Source: VYDC01 sp963667515
GTDB lineage: Bacteria; Chloroflexota; Dehalococcoidia; UBA2979
Length of the DNA: 64,000 nt
Assembly: GCA_963667515.2 (NCBI GenBank)
Contig: CAXXXY010000002.1
Span: 372,001-436,000, forward strand
Reading direction: 5' to 3'
In this document: one piece after another, positions 51,486 through 60,741 of the stretch
Position numbering within the stretch: position 1 is the first letter of the stretch
Layout of the letters: each line of letters begins with the position of its first letter
Program-made: the position numbers and the translations under genes
The notes under the pieces: model-generated
What the model saw: the letters and a program-made list of their open reading frames with translations, nothing else
What the model was told of the DNA's origin: nothing
The model's database searches: none

Positions 51486-53285
51486 ATGGCCGAGCGCCCG
51501 CCCGACGACGCAACGTCTCCCTCCGAGGGCGAAGCGCCGCTGGGCGCGGAAAGCTCCGCGGGCGCCGAGAGCCCCGAGGGCGCGGCTCGCGGGCGGCCGG
51601 CGCCAGACGCCGCTGGCGGCACGAGTGCCCCGGACCGCACGGACGACGCACGCGCCTCGGCGTCGGCGGGGCGGCTGGGCCGCTTCCTGCAGCGCGGCGC
51701 CGTGGAGCAGAGCGTGGCCGCCGCCGCCGGCATCGTCGCGGCGGGCTTCCTCGCCTCGCGGCTGCTGGGGCTGCTGCGCTCCGTCGCCATCGCCGACGCC
51801 TTCGGCACCGACCCGGAGCTCGCCGCCTACTGGGTCGCCTTCCGCATCCCCGACCTCGTCTTCCAGCTGCTGGCCGGCGCGACGCTCTCCGCCGCCTTCA
51901 TCCCCGTCTTCTCACGCGTGCGCATGCACGAGAGCGCCGAGGCGGGATGGCGGCTCGCCTCCGCCGTGCTGAACCTGGTGAGCGTCGCGACCTTCGCCGT
52001 GGCGGCGCTCGCCTTCGCCCTCGCGCCGTGGATCGTGCCGCTGCTGGCGCCCGGCCTCGGCGAGGGCAGCGGCCGCGAGGCCGAGCTCGAGAGCCTCGCC
52101 GTCGAGCTCACACGCATTATGCTGCTCTCGCCGATCTTCTTCGGCGTCTCGGGGATGGTGACGGGCGTCCTTAACGCCCGGCAGCACTTCGTCGCGCCCG
52201 CGCTGGCTCCGCTCTTCTACAACGCCTCGATCATCGCGGGCGCGCTCTGGCTCGCGGAGCCGATGGGCGTGCGCGGGATCGCCGTCGGCATGGTCGCGGG
52301 CTCGGTGCTGCATATGCTCGTGCAGCTGCCGGCGCTCGCCGTGGTGGGGATGCGCTGGCGGCCGGCGATCGATGTCGCCTCGGCGTCGGTGCGCGAGGTG
52401 CTGCGGCTCGCGGGGCCGCGCGTGATCGGCCTCGCGGCGTCGCAGCTCAACCTGGTGATCGTGCTCTTCTTCGCGTCCTTCGTCTCCGACGAGGCGATCA
52501 GCGCCGTCTCCTACGGCTTCCTGGTGATGCTGCTGCCGGTCGCGATCGTGGGTATGGCGATCTCCACGGCGGCCTTCCCGCTGCTGGCGCAGCAGGCGGC
52601 TGCGCGGCGCATGGGGGCGCTGGCCGCCTCGCTCACGCAGGCGCTCGCCACGATCCTCTTCCTCGCGATCCCGGCGTCGGCGGGGATGCTGCTGCTCTCC
52701 GAGCCGCTGGTGCGCGCGCTGCTTCAGCGCGGCGCCTTCGACGCGGCGTCGAGTGATCTGGTGGCGAGCGTGGTCGCGGTCTACGCCGTCGCGGTCTTCG
52801 CGCACGCCGGCATCGAGATACTGAGCCGCGGCTTCTACGCGCTCTCGGACACGCGCACGCCCGTGCAGGTGACGGTGCTCGCCACAGCGCTGAACGTGGC
52901 GCTGTGCGCGGCGCTGGTCGCGCCGTTCGGCGTCGAGGGGCTGGCCGCTGCCGCCTCGATCGCCGCGATCCTGGAGTTCGCGCTGCTCACGCGGCTGCTC
53001 TCGCAGCGCCTCGGCGGCTTCAGTCGCGCGGCGCGGCGCGGGGCGGGCGCCGCCTCGCTCTCGGGCTCGCTCTGGCGAACCGTCGTCGCCACGGCGGTGA
53101 TGGCGGAGGTGGTGGTGGTGATGCGGCTGCTGCTGGGCGCGGCCGGCGCCGACGCGGGGACGCCCGCCGGCGCCGCCGTGGTGCTGGCGCTAGCGGGCGC
53201 GGCGGGGCTGCTCTCCTACTTCGCGGCGGCGCTTCTGCTGCGCAGCGAGGAGGCGCGGCAGCTCCTCGGCCGGCTCACGGCGTAG
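51486..53285 (+). CDS. murJ: Lipid II flippase MurJ (MVF family)
   Basis: A 599-residue polytopic protein, with about 14 hydrophobic helices after a 65-residue disordered N-terminus. Family motifs are AAAAGIVAAGFLASRLLGLL, AYWVAFRIPDLVFQLLAGAT, LSAAFIPVFSR and FFGVSGMVTGVLNARQHFV, plus ILSRGFYALSDTRTPVQV. The Arg in LASRLLGLLR and those in FIPVFSR fit the positively charged cavity of MurJ. ATG 51486 begins MAERPPDDAT. It would flip lipid II across the membrane. Confidence 0.93.
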   Translation: MAERPPDDATSPSEGEAPLGAESSAGAESPEGAARGRPAPDAAGGTSAPDRTDDARASASAGRLGRFLQRGAVEQSVAAAAGIVAAGFLASRLLGLLRSVAIADAFGTDPELAAYWVAFRIPDLVFQLLAGATLSAAFIPVFSRVRMHESAEAGWRLASAVLNLVSVATFAVAALAFALAPWIVPLLAPGLGEGSGREAELESLAVELTRIMLLSPIFFGVSGMVTGVLNARQHFVAPALAPLFYNASIIAGALWLAEPMGVRGIAVGMVAGSVLHMLVQLPALAVVGMRWRPAIDVASASVREVLRLAGPRVIGLAASQLNLVIVLFFASFVSDEAISAVSYGFLVMLLPVAIVGMAISTAAFPLLAQQAAARRMGALAASLTQALATILFLAIPASAGMLLLSEPLVRALLQRGAFDAASSDLVASVVAVYAVAVFAHAGIEILSRGFYALSDTRTPVQVTVLATALNVALCAALVAPFGVEGLAAAASIAAILEFALLTRLLSQRLGGFSRAARRGAGAASLSGSLWRTVVATAVMAEVVVVMRLLLGAAGADAGTPAGAAVVLALAGAAGLLSYFAAALLLRSEEARQLLGRLTA

Positions 53286-53327
53286 TCGGCGAGGCGAGCC
53301 GGTCGCGTGTCGAGCGTGCGCGCGCGC

Positions 53328-53336
53328 TGCTATACT
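53328..53336 (+). promoter_or_regulatory. Extended -10 promoter candidate
   Basis: TGCTATACT has both the TGn extension and a near-consensus -10 hexamer. No good -35 is visible. It lies about 120 bases before the zinc-ribbon gene and 43 bases after the murJ stop. Confidence 0.5.
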
Positions 53337-53454
53337 AAACGCGCCCACTGACACACGGGCACTCCGAAACGAGCCGGCGGCCGCCGGCCGTTCCGTCGTG
53401 CCGTCTCGGGGCTACGAGGGCGAGCGGGCAGAGGCCCGCGTGCGAGGAGTGATC

Positions 53455-54237
53455 ATGGCGTTCCAGGACCGCGAGCTGGCCTGCCGGGACTGCGGCGGCG
53501 GCTTCGTCTTCACGGCGGGCGAGCAGGAGTTCTACGCGACGAAGGGGCTGCAGCACGACCCGGTGCGCTGCCCCTCGTGCCGCGCGACGCGGAAGATGAT
53601 GCGGCCCGAGGACCGCGACGAGACGCCGAGCTACGGTGTCTTCGCCTCGTGGGGCGGCCGCACGCCGCGCCAGCTCCACGTCGCGAGCTGTGCGCAGTGC
53701 GCGCAGCTGACGGAGGTGCCGTTCGTCCCGCGCGGTGACCGGCCGGTGTACTGCTCGGCCTGCTACAACGAGGTCCGCGCCAAGCAGGAGGCCGCCGAGC
53801 AGGCCGCCGCCGTGCACGCTGCGGCGCGCATCGCCTCGGCGGGGTCGCCGGCGCCGGCGCTGGAGGGCCCCGGCCCCGACGCCGAGGGTGAGGGCGACGC
53901 GGTCGCTGCCGAGCTGCCCGCCGACGCGGACGCCGATGCCGACGAGCCGGTCGCCGAGGCCGAGCCGGTCGCCGAGGACGCGGCCGGCGACGAGCCGCGC
54001 GCCGAGGGCGAGGCGGTCGCTGAGCCGGTGGCGGAGGCCGAGGGCGACGCCGTCGCTGCTGAGCTGCCCGCCGACGCGGAGGCCGATGCCGACGAGCCGG
54101 TCGCCGAGGCGGAGCCGGTCGCTGAGGACGCGGCCGGCGACGAGCCGCGTGCCGAGGACGACGCCGTGGCCGAGCCGGTCGCGGAGGACGAGCCCGCCGG
54201 CGCGCCGGTCGCGGAGGCGGAGCCCGTCCTCGAGTAG
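53455..54237 (+). CDS. Zinc-ribbon protein with acidic tandem-repeat tail
   Basis: A 260-residue protein. Residues 1-45 form a zinc ribbon of the zf-trcl type: LACRDCGGGFVFTAGEQEFY, then RCPSCRATRK. A second pair follows (ASCAQCAQLTEVPFVPRGDR, then YCSACYNEVRAK). From residue 115 on it is an Ala/Glu/Asp/Pro-rich tail, including a 50-residue tandem duplication. ATG 53455 is preceded by GAGGAG. Proteins of this kind are widespread but uncharacterised; binding to nucleic acid is a guess. Confidence 0.75.
   Translation: MAFQDRELACRDCGGGFVFTAGEQEFYATKGLQHDPVRCPSCRATRKMMRPEDRDETPSYGVFASWGGRTPRQLHVASCAQCAQLTEVPFVPRGDRPVYCSACYNEVRAKQEAAEQAAAVHAAARIASAGSPAPALEGPGPDAEGEGDAVAAELPADADADADEPVAEAEPVAEDAAGDEPRAEGEAVAEPVAEAEGDAVAAELPADAEADADEPVAEAEPVAEDAAGDEPRAEDDAVAEPVAEDEPAGAPVAEAEPVLE
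53890..54189 (+). repeat. 150-bp tandem duplication within the zinc-ribbon gene
   Basis: 53890-54039 and 54040-54189 encode almost the same 50 residues (EGDAVAAELPADA... and DEPVAEAEPVAEDAAGDEPR). Differences are mostly silent or Ala/Glu/Asp swaps. The unit itself contains shorter repeats based on PVAEAEPVAED. Copy number could vary between strains. Confidence 0.85.
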
Positions 54238-54247
54238 CCGCGGCGCG

Positions 54248-54277
54248 TTGCCCGCGTTCGAGGGGCGGACCTAAGAT
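54248..54277 (+). promoter_or_regulatory. Sigma70-type promoter of ileS
   Basis: TTGCCC (54248-54253) and TAAGAT (54272-54277) are 18 bases apart. The start of transcription would be near 54284, leaving a leader of about 210 bases with several GC hairpins before the ileS ATG. Confidence 0.5.
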
Positions 54278-54493
54278 GGCCCTGTGACGACGACACGCGA
54301 CCGCCTCGCACACGAAACGACGGTGCCCGCCGCCCGGCCCTCGCGGCCGGCGGCGGCCGGCATCCCTTCGCGCTGAGCCCACCACTCGGCGAGCGCGGGC
54401 GAGCAACCCCCGCCCCGCTCACGACGGCGCCACCGCCTCCCCTCGGAGGCTCCCCTCGGGGGGTGCGCGCCGCGAACGGATGCGAGCGCAGCG

Positions 54494-57400
54494 ATGAGCC
54501 CGACATCGAATGCAGATAGCGAGCAGTGCGGCGACGCGGGGGATGCCCCGCGCAGCGCCGCCACCGGCGACCCGCGCGCCGGCCGCTTCGATCCCGTCAC
54601 CCCGCACGTCTCGTTCCCCGAGCTGGAGGCGCGCGTCCTCGCGCTGTGGCGGGAGCGCGACGTCTTCCGCCGCTCCGTGGAGGAGCGCCCCGCCGACCGC
54701 GTCTTCTCCTTCTACGAGGGGCCGCCCACGGCCAACGGCAGCCCCGGCATCCACCACGTGCTGGCGCGCGTTTTCAAGGACCTCGTGCCGCGCTACAAGA
54801 CGATGCGCGGCTACCGCGTGCCGCGAAAGGGCGGCTGGGACACGCACGGCCTCCCCGTGGAGCTGGAGGTCGAGCGCGAGCTGGGGCTCTCGACGAAGCG
54901 CGAGATCGAGGCCTACGGCGTGGAGGCGTTCAACCAGCGCTGCCGCGAGTCCGTCTTCCGCTACGTGCAGGAGTTCGAGCGGCTGACGGATCGCATCGGC
55001 TTCTGGATCGACACTGACGACGCCTACGTCACCTACGACCGCGACTACATCGAGAGCTGCTGGTGGATCTTCCGGCAGCTCTGGGACCACGACCTGATGT
55101 TCCGCGACTTCCGCGTGACGCCGCACTGCCCGCGCTGCGAGACCAGCCTCTCCTCGCACGAGGTGGCGCTGGGCTACCGCGAGGAGACGCCCGACCCCTC
55201 GGTCACCGTGCGCTTCCGCGTCTCTGCTGAGGCGAACCCCGGCGCCGCCGCCGAGCTGCGGTTGCACGAGGGCGTGCCCACCTCGATCCTCGCGTGGACG
55301 ACCACGCCGTGGACGCTGCCCGGCAACACCGGCCTCGCCGTGGCGCCCGAGGCGCGCTACGTGCTCGCCCAGCGCGGGGACGAGGGGGAGCGCGAGCGTC
55401 TCGTGGTGGCGGAGGAGCTGGCCGCGTCCGTCCTCGGCGAGGCCGAGATCCTCGAGCTCTTGCCCGGTTCGGAGCTGATCGGGCTGCGGTACGAGCCGCT
55501 CTACGAGGCGAGCGAGTGGGAGGGCGTCGAGGCGTTGCTGCTCGGCGCCGGCGGCTCACGGGCGATCGAGGCGGGCGAGGAGGCGGGCGTGCGCCGCGTC
55601 ATCGGCGCTGAGTTCGTCGCGACGGACGCCGACGCGGGCGGCGGCACCGGCATCGTCCACCTCGCGCCGGCCTTCGGCGATGACGACTACCGCGCGGGGC
55701 GCCTCGAGGGGCTGCTGTTCGTGCAGCATGTCGCGTCCAACGGCGACTTCGTGGGCGGGCCGTTCGCGGGCCGCTTCGCCAAGGACGCCGACGCCGAGGT
55801 GATCGCCGACCTCCGCGAGCGCGGCCTGCTGTGGCGCGCCGAGACGATCCGCCACACCTATCCGTTCTGCTGGCGCTGCGGCACGCCCGTTCTCTACTAC
55901 GCCAAGCCGAGCTGGTACATCCGCACCACCGCGGTGGGCGAGCGGATGGTCGCCCACAACCGCGAGCAGGTGCGCTGGGTGCCGGGCAACGTGCGCGACG
56001 GCCGCTTCGGCGAGTGGCTGGAGTCCAACGTCGACTGGGCCGTCTCGCGCGAGCGCTACTGGGGCACGCCGCTGCCGCTGTGGGTGTGCGAGGAGTGCGG
56101 CGAGATCGAATGCATCGGCTCCTTCGCGGAGCTGGCCGAGCGCTCGGGCGCCTCCGCCGAGATCGAGGACCCGCACCGCCCCTACATCGACGAGGTGACG
56201 CTGGCCTGCGCGCGCTGCGCCGGCGAGATGCGGCGCGTCCCCGAGGTGGCCGACGCCTGGTTCGACTCGGGCGCGATGCCCTACGCGCAGTGGCACTACC
56301 CCTTCGAGGGCGAGGCCACCTTCGGTGAGCGCTTTCCTGCCGACTTCATCTGCGAGGGCATGGATCAGACGCGCGGCTGGTTCTACACGCTGCACGCGCT
56401 GGCCACGCTGCTGCACCGCGCCGAGGCGGTGCCCGAGGGCATCGCCTTCCGCAACGTGATCTCGCACGGCATCATCCTGGACGGCGACGGCCAGAAGATG
56501 TCGAAGTCGCGCGGCAACGTCGTGGACCCGTTCGCCGTGCTCGACGAGCACGGCGCGGACGCGACGCGCTGGTACATGTACACGGCGGCGCCGCCCGGCA
56601 ACTCGCGGCGCTTCTCCACCGAGCTCGTCGGCGAGAGCGCGCGCCGCGTGCTGGCGACGCTGTGGAGCACGCACTCCTTCTTCGTCACCTACGCGAACCT
56701 CGCGGACTTCGACCCGCAGGCGCAGCCGCCGGCCGCGGGGCGCAGCGAGCTCGACCGCTGGGTGCGCTCGGAGCTGCACCGCACCGTCGAGCGGGTGACC
56801 GAGGCGCTGGAGGCCTACGAGCCGGCGGACGCCGCGCGGCCGATCGCGGAGTTCGTGGAGCAGCTCTCCAACTGGTACGTGCGGCGCAGCCGGCGGCGCT
56901 TCTGGCGCTCCGACGACTCGGCGGACACGCAGGCGGCGCTCGCCACGCTCTACGAGTGCCTGACCACGCTCGCGCGGCTGCTTGCGCCGTTCACGCCGTT
57001 CGTCGCGGAGGCGCTGCACCAGAGCCTGGTCGCGGGCCGCGTGGCGGGCGCGCCGGACTCCGTGCACCTCGACGCCTGGCCCGAGGGTGACCGCGCCGCG
57101 ATCGACGCCAATCTCGCGGAGGACGTGGCGGTGGTGCAGCGGATGGTCTCGCTGGGGCGCGGGGCGCGGCAGCGCGCGAAGGTGCGCGTGCGGCAGCCGC
57201 TGGCGCTGGCGGTGCTGGTGCCGCGCACGACCGCGGAGCGCGCCGCGCTCGAGCGGCTCGCTCCCGAGATCGCCGACGAGCTGAACGTGAAGCAGGTGGA
57301 GGTCGTGGACGACGCGGGCGATCGCGCCCGCTACCGGCTGCGCCCGCACCTGCCGACGCTGGGCCCGCGCCTCGGCGCCGAACTGGGGCGCGTGCGCGCC

Positions 57401-57880
57401 GCGCTGGAGGCGGTCGAGGCGGCGCCGCTGGTGGCGCGCATGCGCGCGGGCCAGCCCGTGGAGGTGGGCGGCGTGGCGCTGGGCGCGGGCGAGATCCTCG
57501 TCGATGTCGATCCGAGCGACGGCTGGGCCGCCGCCGAGGAGGCGGGCTACGTCGCGCTGCTCGACCTCGCCGTCACGCCCGAGCTCGCCGCCGAGGGCAC
57601 GGCGCGCGAGCTGGTGCGCCGGCTGCAGGAGCTGCGCCGCGACGCCGGCCTCGACGTCGCGGACCGCATCGACGTGCGCTTCCGCGCGCCCGCCGAGGTC
57701 GCCCGCGTCGTCGAGCAGCACGGTGGCTGGATCGCGGAGGAGACGCTGGCGCTCTCGATCGAGCCGCTCGCCGAGGGCGCCCCGCCGCCGGCCGGCTGGG
57801 TGGCGCCGGCCGGTTGGGCGAGCGCCGTCGTGCGCATCGACGGCGAGGAGGTGACGCTCGCCCTCGGCCGCGCGAGCTGA
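54494..57880 (+). CDS. ileS: Isoleucyl-tRNA synthetase, type 2, with GxHH signature
   Basis: A 1128-residue class Ia synthetase charging tRNA-Ile. SFYEGPPTANGSPGIHHVLA holds the HIGH region; the usual PHxGH is PGIHH here (Gly85-Ile-His87-His88), so first and third positions are swapped. GWDTHGLPVELEVERELGL, the editing (CP1) part with AWTTTPWTLPGNTGLAV, DGQKMSKSRGNVVDPF (KMSKS 668-672) and WFDSGAMPYAQ are intact. The anticodon domain and a long type 2 C-terminal region follow. The first 30 residues look unstructured. Type 2 enzymes are naturally mupirocin-tolerant. Confidence 0.96.
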   Translation: MSPTSNADSEQCGDAGDAPRSAATGDPRAGRFDPVTPHVSFPELEARVLALWRERDVFRRSVEERPADRVFSFYEGPPTANGSPGIHHVLARVFKDLVPRYKTMRGYRVPRKGGWDTHGLPVELEVERELGLSTKREIEAYGVEAFNQRCRESVFRYVQEFERLTDRIGFWIDTDDAYVTYDRDYIESCWWIFRQLWDHDLMFRDFRVTPHCPRCETSLSSHEVALGYREETPDPSVTVRFRVSAEANPGAAAELRLHEGVPTSILAWTTTPWTLPGNTGLAVAPEARYVLAQRGDEGERERLVVAEELAASVLGEAEILELLPGSELIGLRYEPLYEASEWEGVEALLLGAGGSRAIEAGEEAGVRRVIGAEFVATDADAGGGTGIVHLAPAFGDDDYRAGRLEGLLFVQHVASNGDFVGGPFAGRFAKDADAEVIADLRERGLLWRAETIRHTYPFCWRCGTPVLYYAKPSWYIRTTAVGERMVAHNREQVRWVPGNVRDGRFGEWLESNVDWAVSRERYWGTPLPLWVCEECGEIECIGSFAELAERSGASAEIEDPHRPYIDEVTLACARCAGEMRRVPEVADAWFDSGAMPYAQWHYPFEGEATFGERFPADFICEGMDQTRGWFYTLHALATLLHRAEAVPEGIAFRNVISHGIILDGDGQKMSKSRGNVVDPFAVLDEHGADATRWYMYTAAPPGNSRRFSTELVGESARRVLATLWSTHSFFVTYANLADFDPQAQPPAAGRSELDRWVRSELHRTVERVTEALEAYEPADAARPIAEFVEQLSNWYVRRSRRRFWRSDDSADTQAALATLYECLTTLARLLAPFTPFVAEALHQSLVAGRVAGAPDSVHLDAWPEGDRAAIDANLAEDVAVVQRMVSLGRGARQRAKVRVRQPLALAVLVPRTTAERAALERLAPEIADELNVKQVEVVDDAGDRARYRLRPHLPTLGPRLGAELGRVRAALEAVEAAPLVARMRAGQPVEVGGVALGAGEILVDVDPSDGWAAAEEAGYVALLDLAVTPELAAEGTARELVRRLQELRRDAGLDVADRIDVRFRAPAEVARVVEQHGGWIAEETLALSIEPLAEGAPPPAGWVAPAGWASAVVRIDGEEVTLALGRAS

Positions 57881-57910
57881 GGCGAGCGCCGCTCCCGCGA
57901 GCTGCGACCG

Positions 57911-58909
57911 CTAGCGCGCCTCGCCGCGCCCGGCGCCCGCCGCGGGTTGGCCAGCTGGCGGCCCTGCCGGAGGCGCGGCGGCTCGCTCGTGGTCGGGCGG
58001 GGGGGCGCCGGACTCGCCCGGCGTCAGCACCAGCCCGCGCACCAGCGCCCACACCGAGGCGCGCAAGCTCCCCTCGTCGGTGATCTCGGCGCCGAAGAGC
58101 ATGATGTTGGCGGTGAGGTAGACCCAGAACAGCAGCGCGATCACGCCCCCCAGCGACCCGTAGACCACGTCATAGTTCGTGAAGTTCGCCAGGTAGATGG
58201 CGAACCCGAACTTCACCGCCTCGAAGGCGAGGGCGGCGACCAGCGCCCCCGGCCAGAGGGAGGCGAAGCGCACGGGCCGGTTGGGCAGCACCCGGTACAG
58301 CGCCACGAAGGTGATGAAGGAGAGCAGGCCGCCGATCGAGAGCGCCCCCAGCTCCCACAGCGGCGCCAGCTCCTCGCCCAGCGGCAGCCGGTCGCCGGCC
58401 TCGACGCGTATGATGCGCCACGTCGTTGTCAGCACCACCGAGGCGAGCGCCACCAGCCCCAGCGACGGCAGCACCGCGAAGTCGACGAGCTTCCCCTGCA
58501 CGAAGGGGCGCGAGCGATCGACGTCGAAGACCACGTTCAGCGAGCGGCGCAGCGCCGCGGAGAGCGCGCCCGCCGACCACAGGGCGGCGATGAGCGAGAC
58601 GATGGTGAGCGTCGGGCCGCTGCTCGCGACGGAGCGCAGCGAGCTCTTGAGGGTCGGCGCCTCCACCGGCAGCACGTCCACGATCCAGTTGAGCACGCTC
58701 TGCTGCGTTCCCTCGTCGCGCAGGACGATGCCGAAGACGGAGACGGCGAGCAGCGTGAGCGGGAAGAGCGAGAACAGCGCGAAGTAGGAGATGCCGGCCG
58801 CCAGGTGGGTGCAGCGGTCCTCGGCGAAGTTGGCGGCGGCGCGGGTCAGCACGCGGCCCGCCGTGCGCCCCCAGCTCCCCCCGGCCGTCAGCGGCTCCGA
58901 GGTTGCCAC
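57911..58909 (-). CDS. YihY/BrkB-family inner-membrane protein
   Basis: A 332-residue protein with six predicted TM helices. FAEDRCTHLAAGISYFALFS, LFPLTLLAVSVFG, ALWSAGALSAALRRSLNVVF and YDVVYGSLGGVIALLFWVYL are typical of the YihY/BrkB family, which was once misassigned as RNase BN. Its function is unknown; some members are proposed transporters. Start GTG 58909. The last 40 residues are Pro/Ala-rich. Confidence 0.88.
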   Translation of the reverse strand: MATSEPLTAGGSWGRTAGRVLTRAAANFAEDRCTHLAAGISYFALFSLFPLTLLAVSVFGIVLRDEGTQQSVLNWIVDVLPVEAPTLKSSLRSVASSGPTLTIVSLIAALWSAGALSAALRRSLNVVFDVDRSRPFVQGKLVDFAVLPSLGLVALASVVLTTTWRIIRVEAGDRLPLGEELAPLWELGALSIGGLLSFITFVALYRVLPNRPVRFASLWPGALVAALAFEAVKFGFAIYLANFTNYDVVYGSLGGVIALLFWVYLTANIMLFGAEITDEGSLRASVWALVRGLVLTPGESGAPPPDHERAAAPPAGPPAGQPAAGAGRGEAR

Positions 58910-59031
58910 CGCGCGCCCTCCGTCCTCGCCGCCGCCTCGCCCGCGCCACGCTCGACGGCGCGCCGGCCCTCGACGGTGCGCCGGTGCTCCACCATCCTAT
59001 GTCGGACCCGTACGCCCCACGGAGGCGCGCG

Positions 59032-60207
59032 ATGACGCCGCCCGCCCACGGCACCGACCGCCCCACGCCCGGCGCCGCGAGCGCGGGTGTGCCGCTGCTG
59101 CACCGCCGCATCGTGCTGAAGGTGGGCACGAACCTGCTGACGGCGGGCGGCGACCGCATCGACGGCGCGGCGCTGGGCGGCGTCGTGGCGCAGGTGACGG
59201 CGCTGCGCGACGTCGGCGCGCAGCTGGTGCTCGTGAGCTCGGGCGCGATCGCCGCGGGCCGCCAGCGCCTCGGCGAGCACGACGCGAGCGCCGACGTGCG
59301 CTCGCGGCAGGCGCTGGCCGCCGTCGGGCAGGGCCGGCTGATGGCGGCGTGGGACCGCCTCTTCGAGCTCGAGGGGGTGGTGGTCGCGCAGGCGCTGCTG
59401 ACGCGCACCGACCTCGGCGACCGGCAGGGCTACCTCAACGCGCGCACCACGCTGCTCACCCTGCTCGACCGCGGCGTGCTGCCCGTGGTCAACGAGAACG
59501 ACGTCGTCTCCGTCGACGAGATCGAGGACTCGGTGCTGGGCGACAACGACTCGCTCTCCGCGCAGGTCGCGAACCTCGTCGACGCCGACCTGCTGCTCAT
59601 CCTCACCGACCTCGCCGGGCTCTACACCGCCGACCCGGCGCGGCACCCCGACGCGACGCTGATCGAGCGCGTCGAGGTCATCGACGACACGGTGCGCGAG
59701 GCGGCGCGCGGCACGCCCGGCCGGCTGGGCCGCGGCGGCATGGTGACGAAGGTCGAGGCGGCCGAGGTCGCCACCGCCTACGGCGCCGACGTGGTGATCG
59801 CCGACGGTCGGCGGACCGATGCGGCGCTGCTCGCCGCGCGCGGCGAGCCCGTGGGCACGCACTTCCTCCCGCGCGGCTCGCGGCTGGACGGGCGGCGGCG
59901 CTACCTGCTCTCGGGGCTGCAGGTGCGCGGCTGCATCCGCATCGACGAGGGCGCCGCGAAGGCGCTCGGCGAGTCCGGCACCTCACTGCTCCCTGCGGGC
60001 GTGGTCGGCGTGGAGGGCGAGTTCGCCCGCGGCGATGTCGTGCGCATCGAGACGGAGTCCGGCCGCCGCGTGGCGACCGGCATCGCCAACTACGCCGCCG
60101 CCGAGGTCGGGCGCATCCGCGGGCTGCGCTCGCACCGCATCGCCGAGGTGCTGGGCCACGAGTACGGCGAAGAGGTCGTGCACCGCAACAACCTCGTGCT
60201 GCGCTAG
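59032..60207 (+). CDS. proB: Glutamate 5-kinase
   Basis: A 391-residue enzyme of proline synthesis (Glu to gamma-glutamyl phosphate). RRIVLKVGTNLLTAGGDRID, LVLVSSGAIAAGRQRLG, PVVNENDVVSVDEIE, GDNDSLSAQVANLVDADLLL and LGRGGMVTKVEAAEVAT are amino-acid-kinase motifs. A C-terminal PUA domain is present (GTSLLPAGVVGVEGEFARGD, VVHRNNLVLR), as in E. coli ProB. ATG 59032 has GGAGG six bases upstream; ATG 58999 is the alternative. proA follows after two membrane genes. Confidence 0.95.
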   Translation: MTPPAHGTDRPTPGAASAGVPLLHRRIVLKVGTNLLTAGGDRIDGAALGGVVAQVTALRDVGAQLVLVSSGAIAAGRQRLGEHDASADVRSRQALAAVGQGRLMAAWDRLFELEGVVVAQALLTRTDLGDRQGYLNARTTLLTLLDRGVLPVVNENDVVSVDEIEDSVLGDNDSLSAQVANLVDADLLLILTDLAGLYTADPARHPDATLIERVEVIDDTVREAARGTPGRLGRGGMVTKVEAAEVATAYGADVVIADGRRTDAALLAARGEPVGTHFLPRGSRLDGRRRYLLSGLQVRGCIRIDEGAAKALGESGTSLLPAGVVGVEGEFARGDVVRIETESGRRVATGIANYAAAEVGRIRGLRSHRIAEVLGHEYGEEVVHRNNLVLR

Positions 60208-60294
60208 CGCGGGCGCGAGCGTAGCGAGGCGAGGGGGGCGGCCCCCGTCGAGACGCTCGCCGCGAGCACGCTCGCCATCGATGGCCACCTGCTG

Positions 60295-60741
60295 GTGCGT
60301 GGCGCGCACGTGATCGCCGCGACGCTGCTGGTGGGCGGCGGCGTGCTCGCGTGGGCGGCATGGCTCGACGCGCGGTCGGACATCGAGGGCTCGGGCGCGG
60401 CGTTGCGCATCGCGGTCCGCTTCGAGTGGCTAGCGTGGGGCGCCCTCGGCGTGCTCGTCGCGACGGGCGTCGGCAACCTCGGCGTCTTCGGCGAGGCGCT
60501 GCCCGCGCCCGACACGCGCTGGGGCCGCGCGCTGATGGCGAAGTTCGGCCTCATGCTGCTGCTCGTCGCGTTCTTCGCCGTGCGCGCGCTCGCGCTCGCG
60601 TAGCTGCGCGCGGGCATCGCGGACGGCGCGAGCCCCGGGTGGGCGGCACGCGCGATGCGCTCGCTGGGCCGGCTCTACGGCTTGACCGCGCTCGTCGGCG
60701 TCGGCGTGGTCGCGGCGGCGGAGGTGCTCGCGCATGGCTGA
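60295..60741 (+). pseudogene. Small membrane protein interrupted by a TAG stop
   Basis: GTG 60295 opens VIAATLLVGGGVLAWAAWLD and WLAWGALGVLVATGVGNLGV, two TM helices, then a third (FGLMLLLVAFFAVRALALA). A TAG at 60601-60603 ends it at 102 residues. The same frame continues without other stops to 60741 and gives another TM helix (LYGLTALVGVGVVAAAEVL). The intact protein would be about 148 residues with four helices, somewhat like CopD-type or DUF2269 proteins. The in-frame continuation overlaps the next ATG by eight bases. Confidence 0.6.

Noticed and set aside
54284..54493. T-box riboswitch for ileS
   Set aside because: No AGGGTGGNACCGCG-like core or clear specifier loop could be found; kept only as an unexplained leader.
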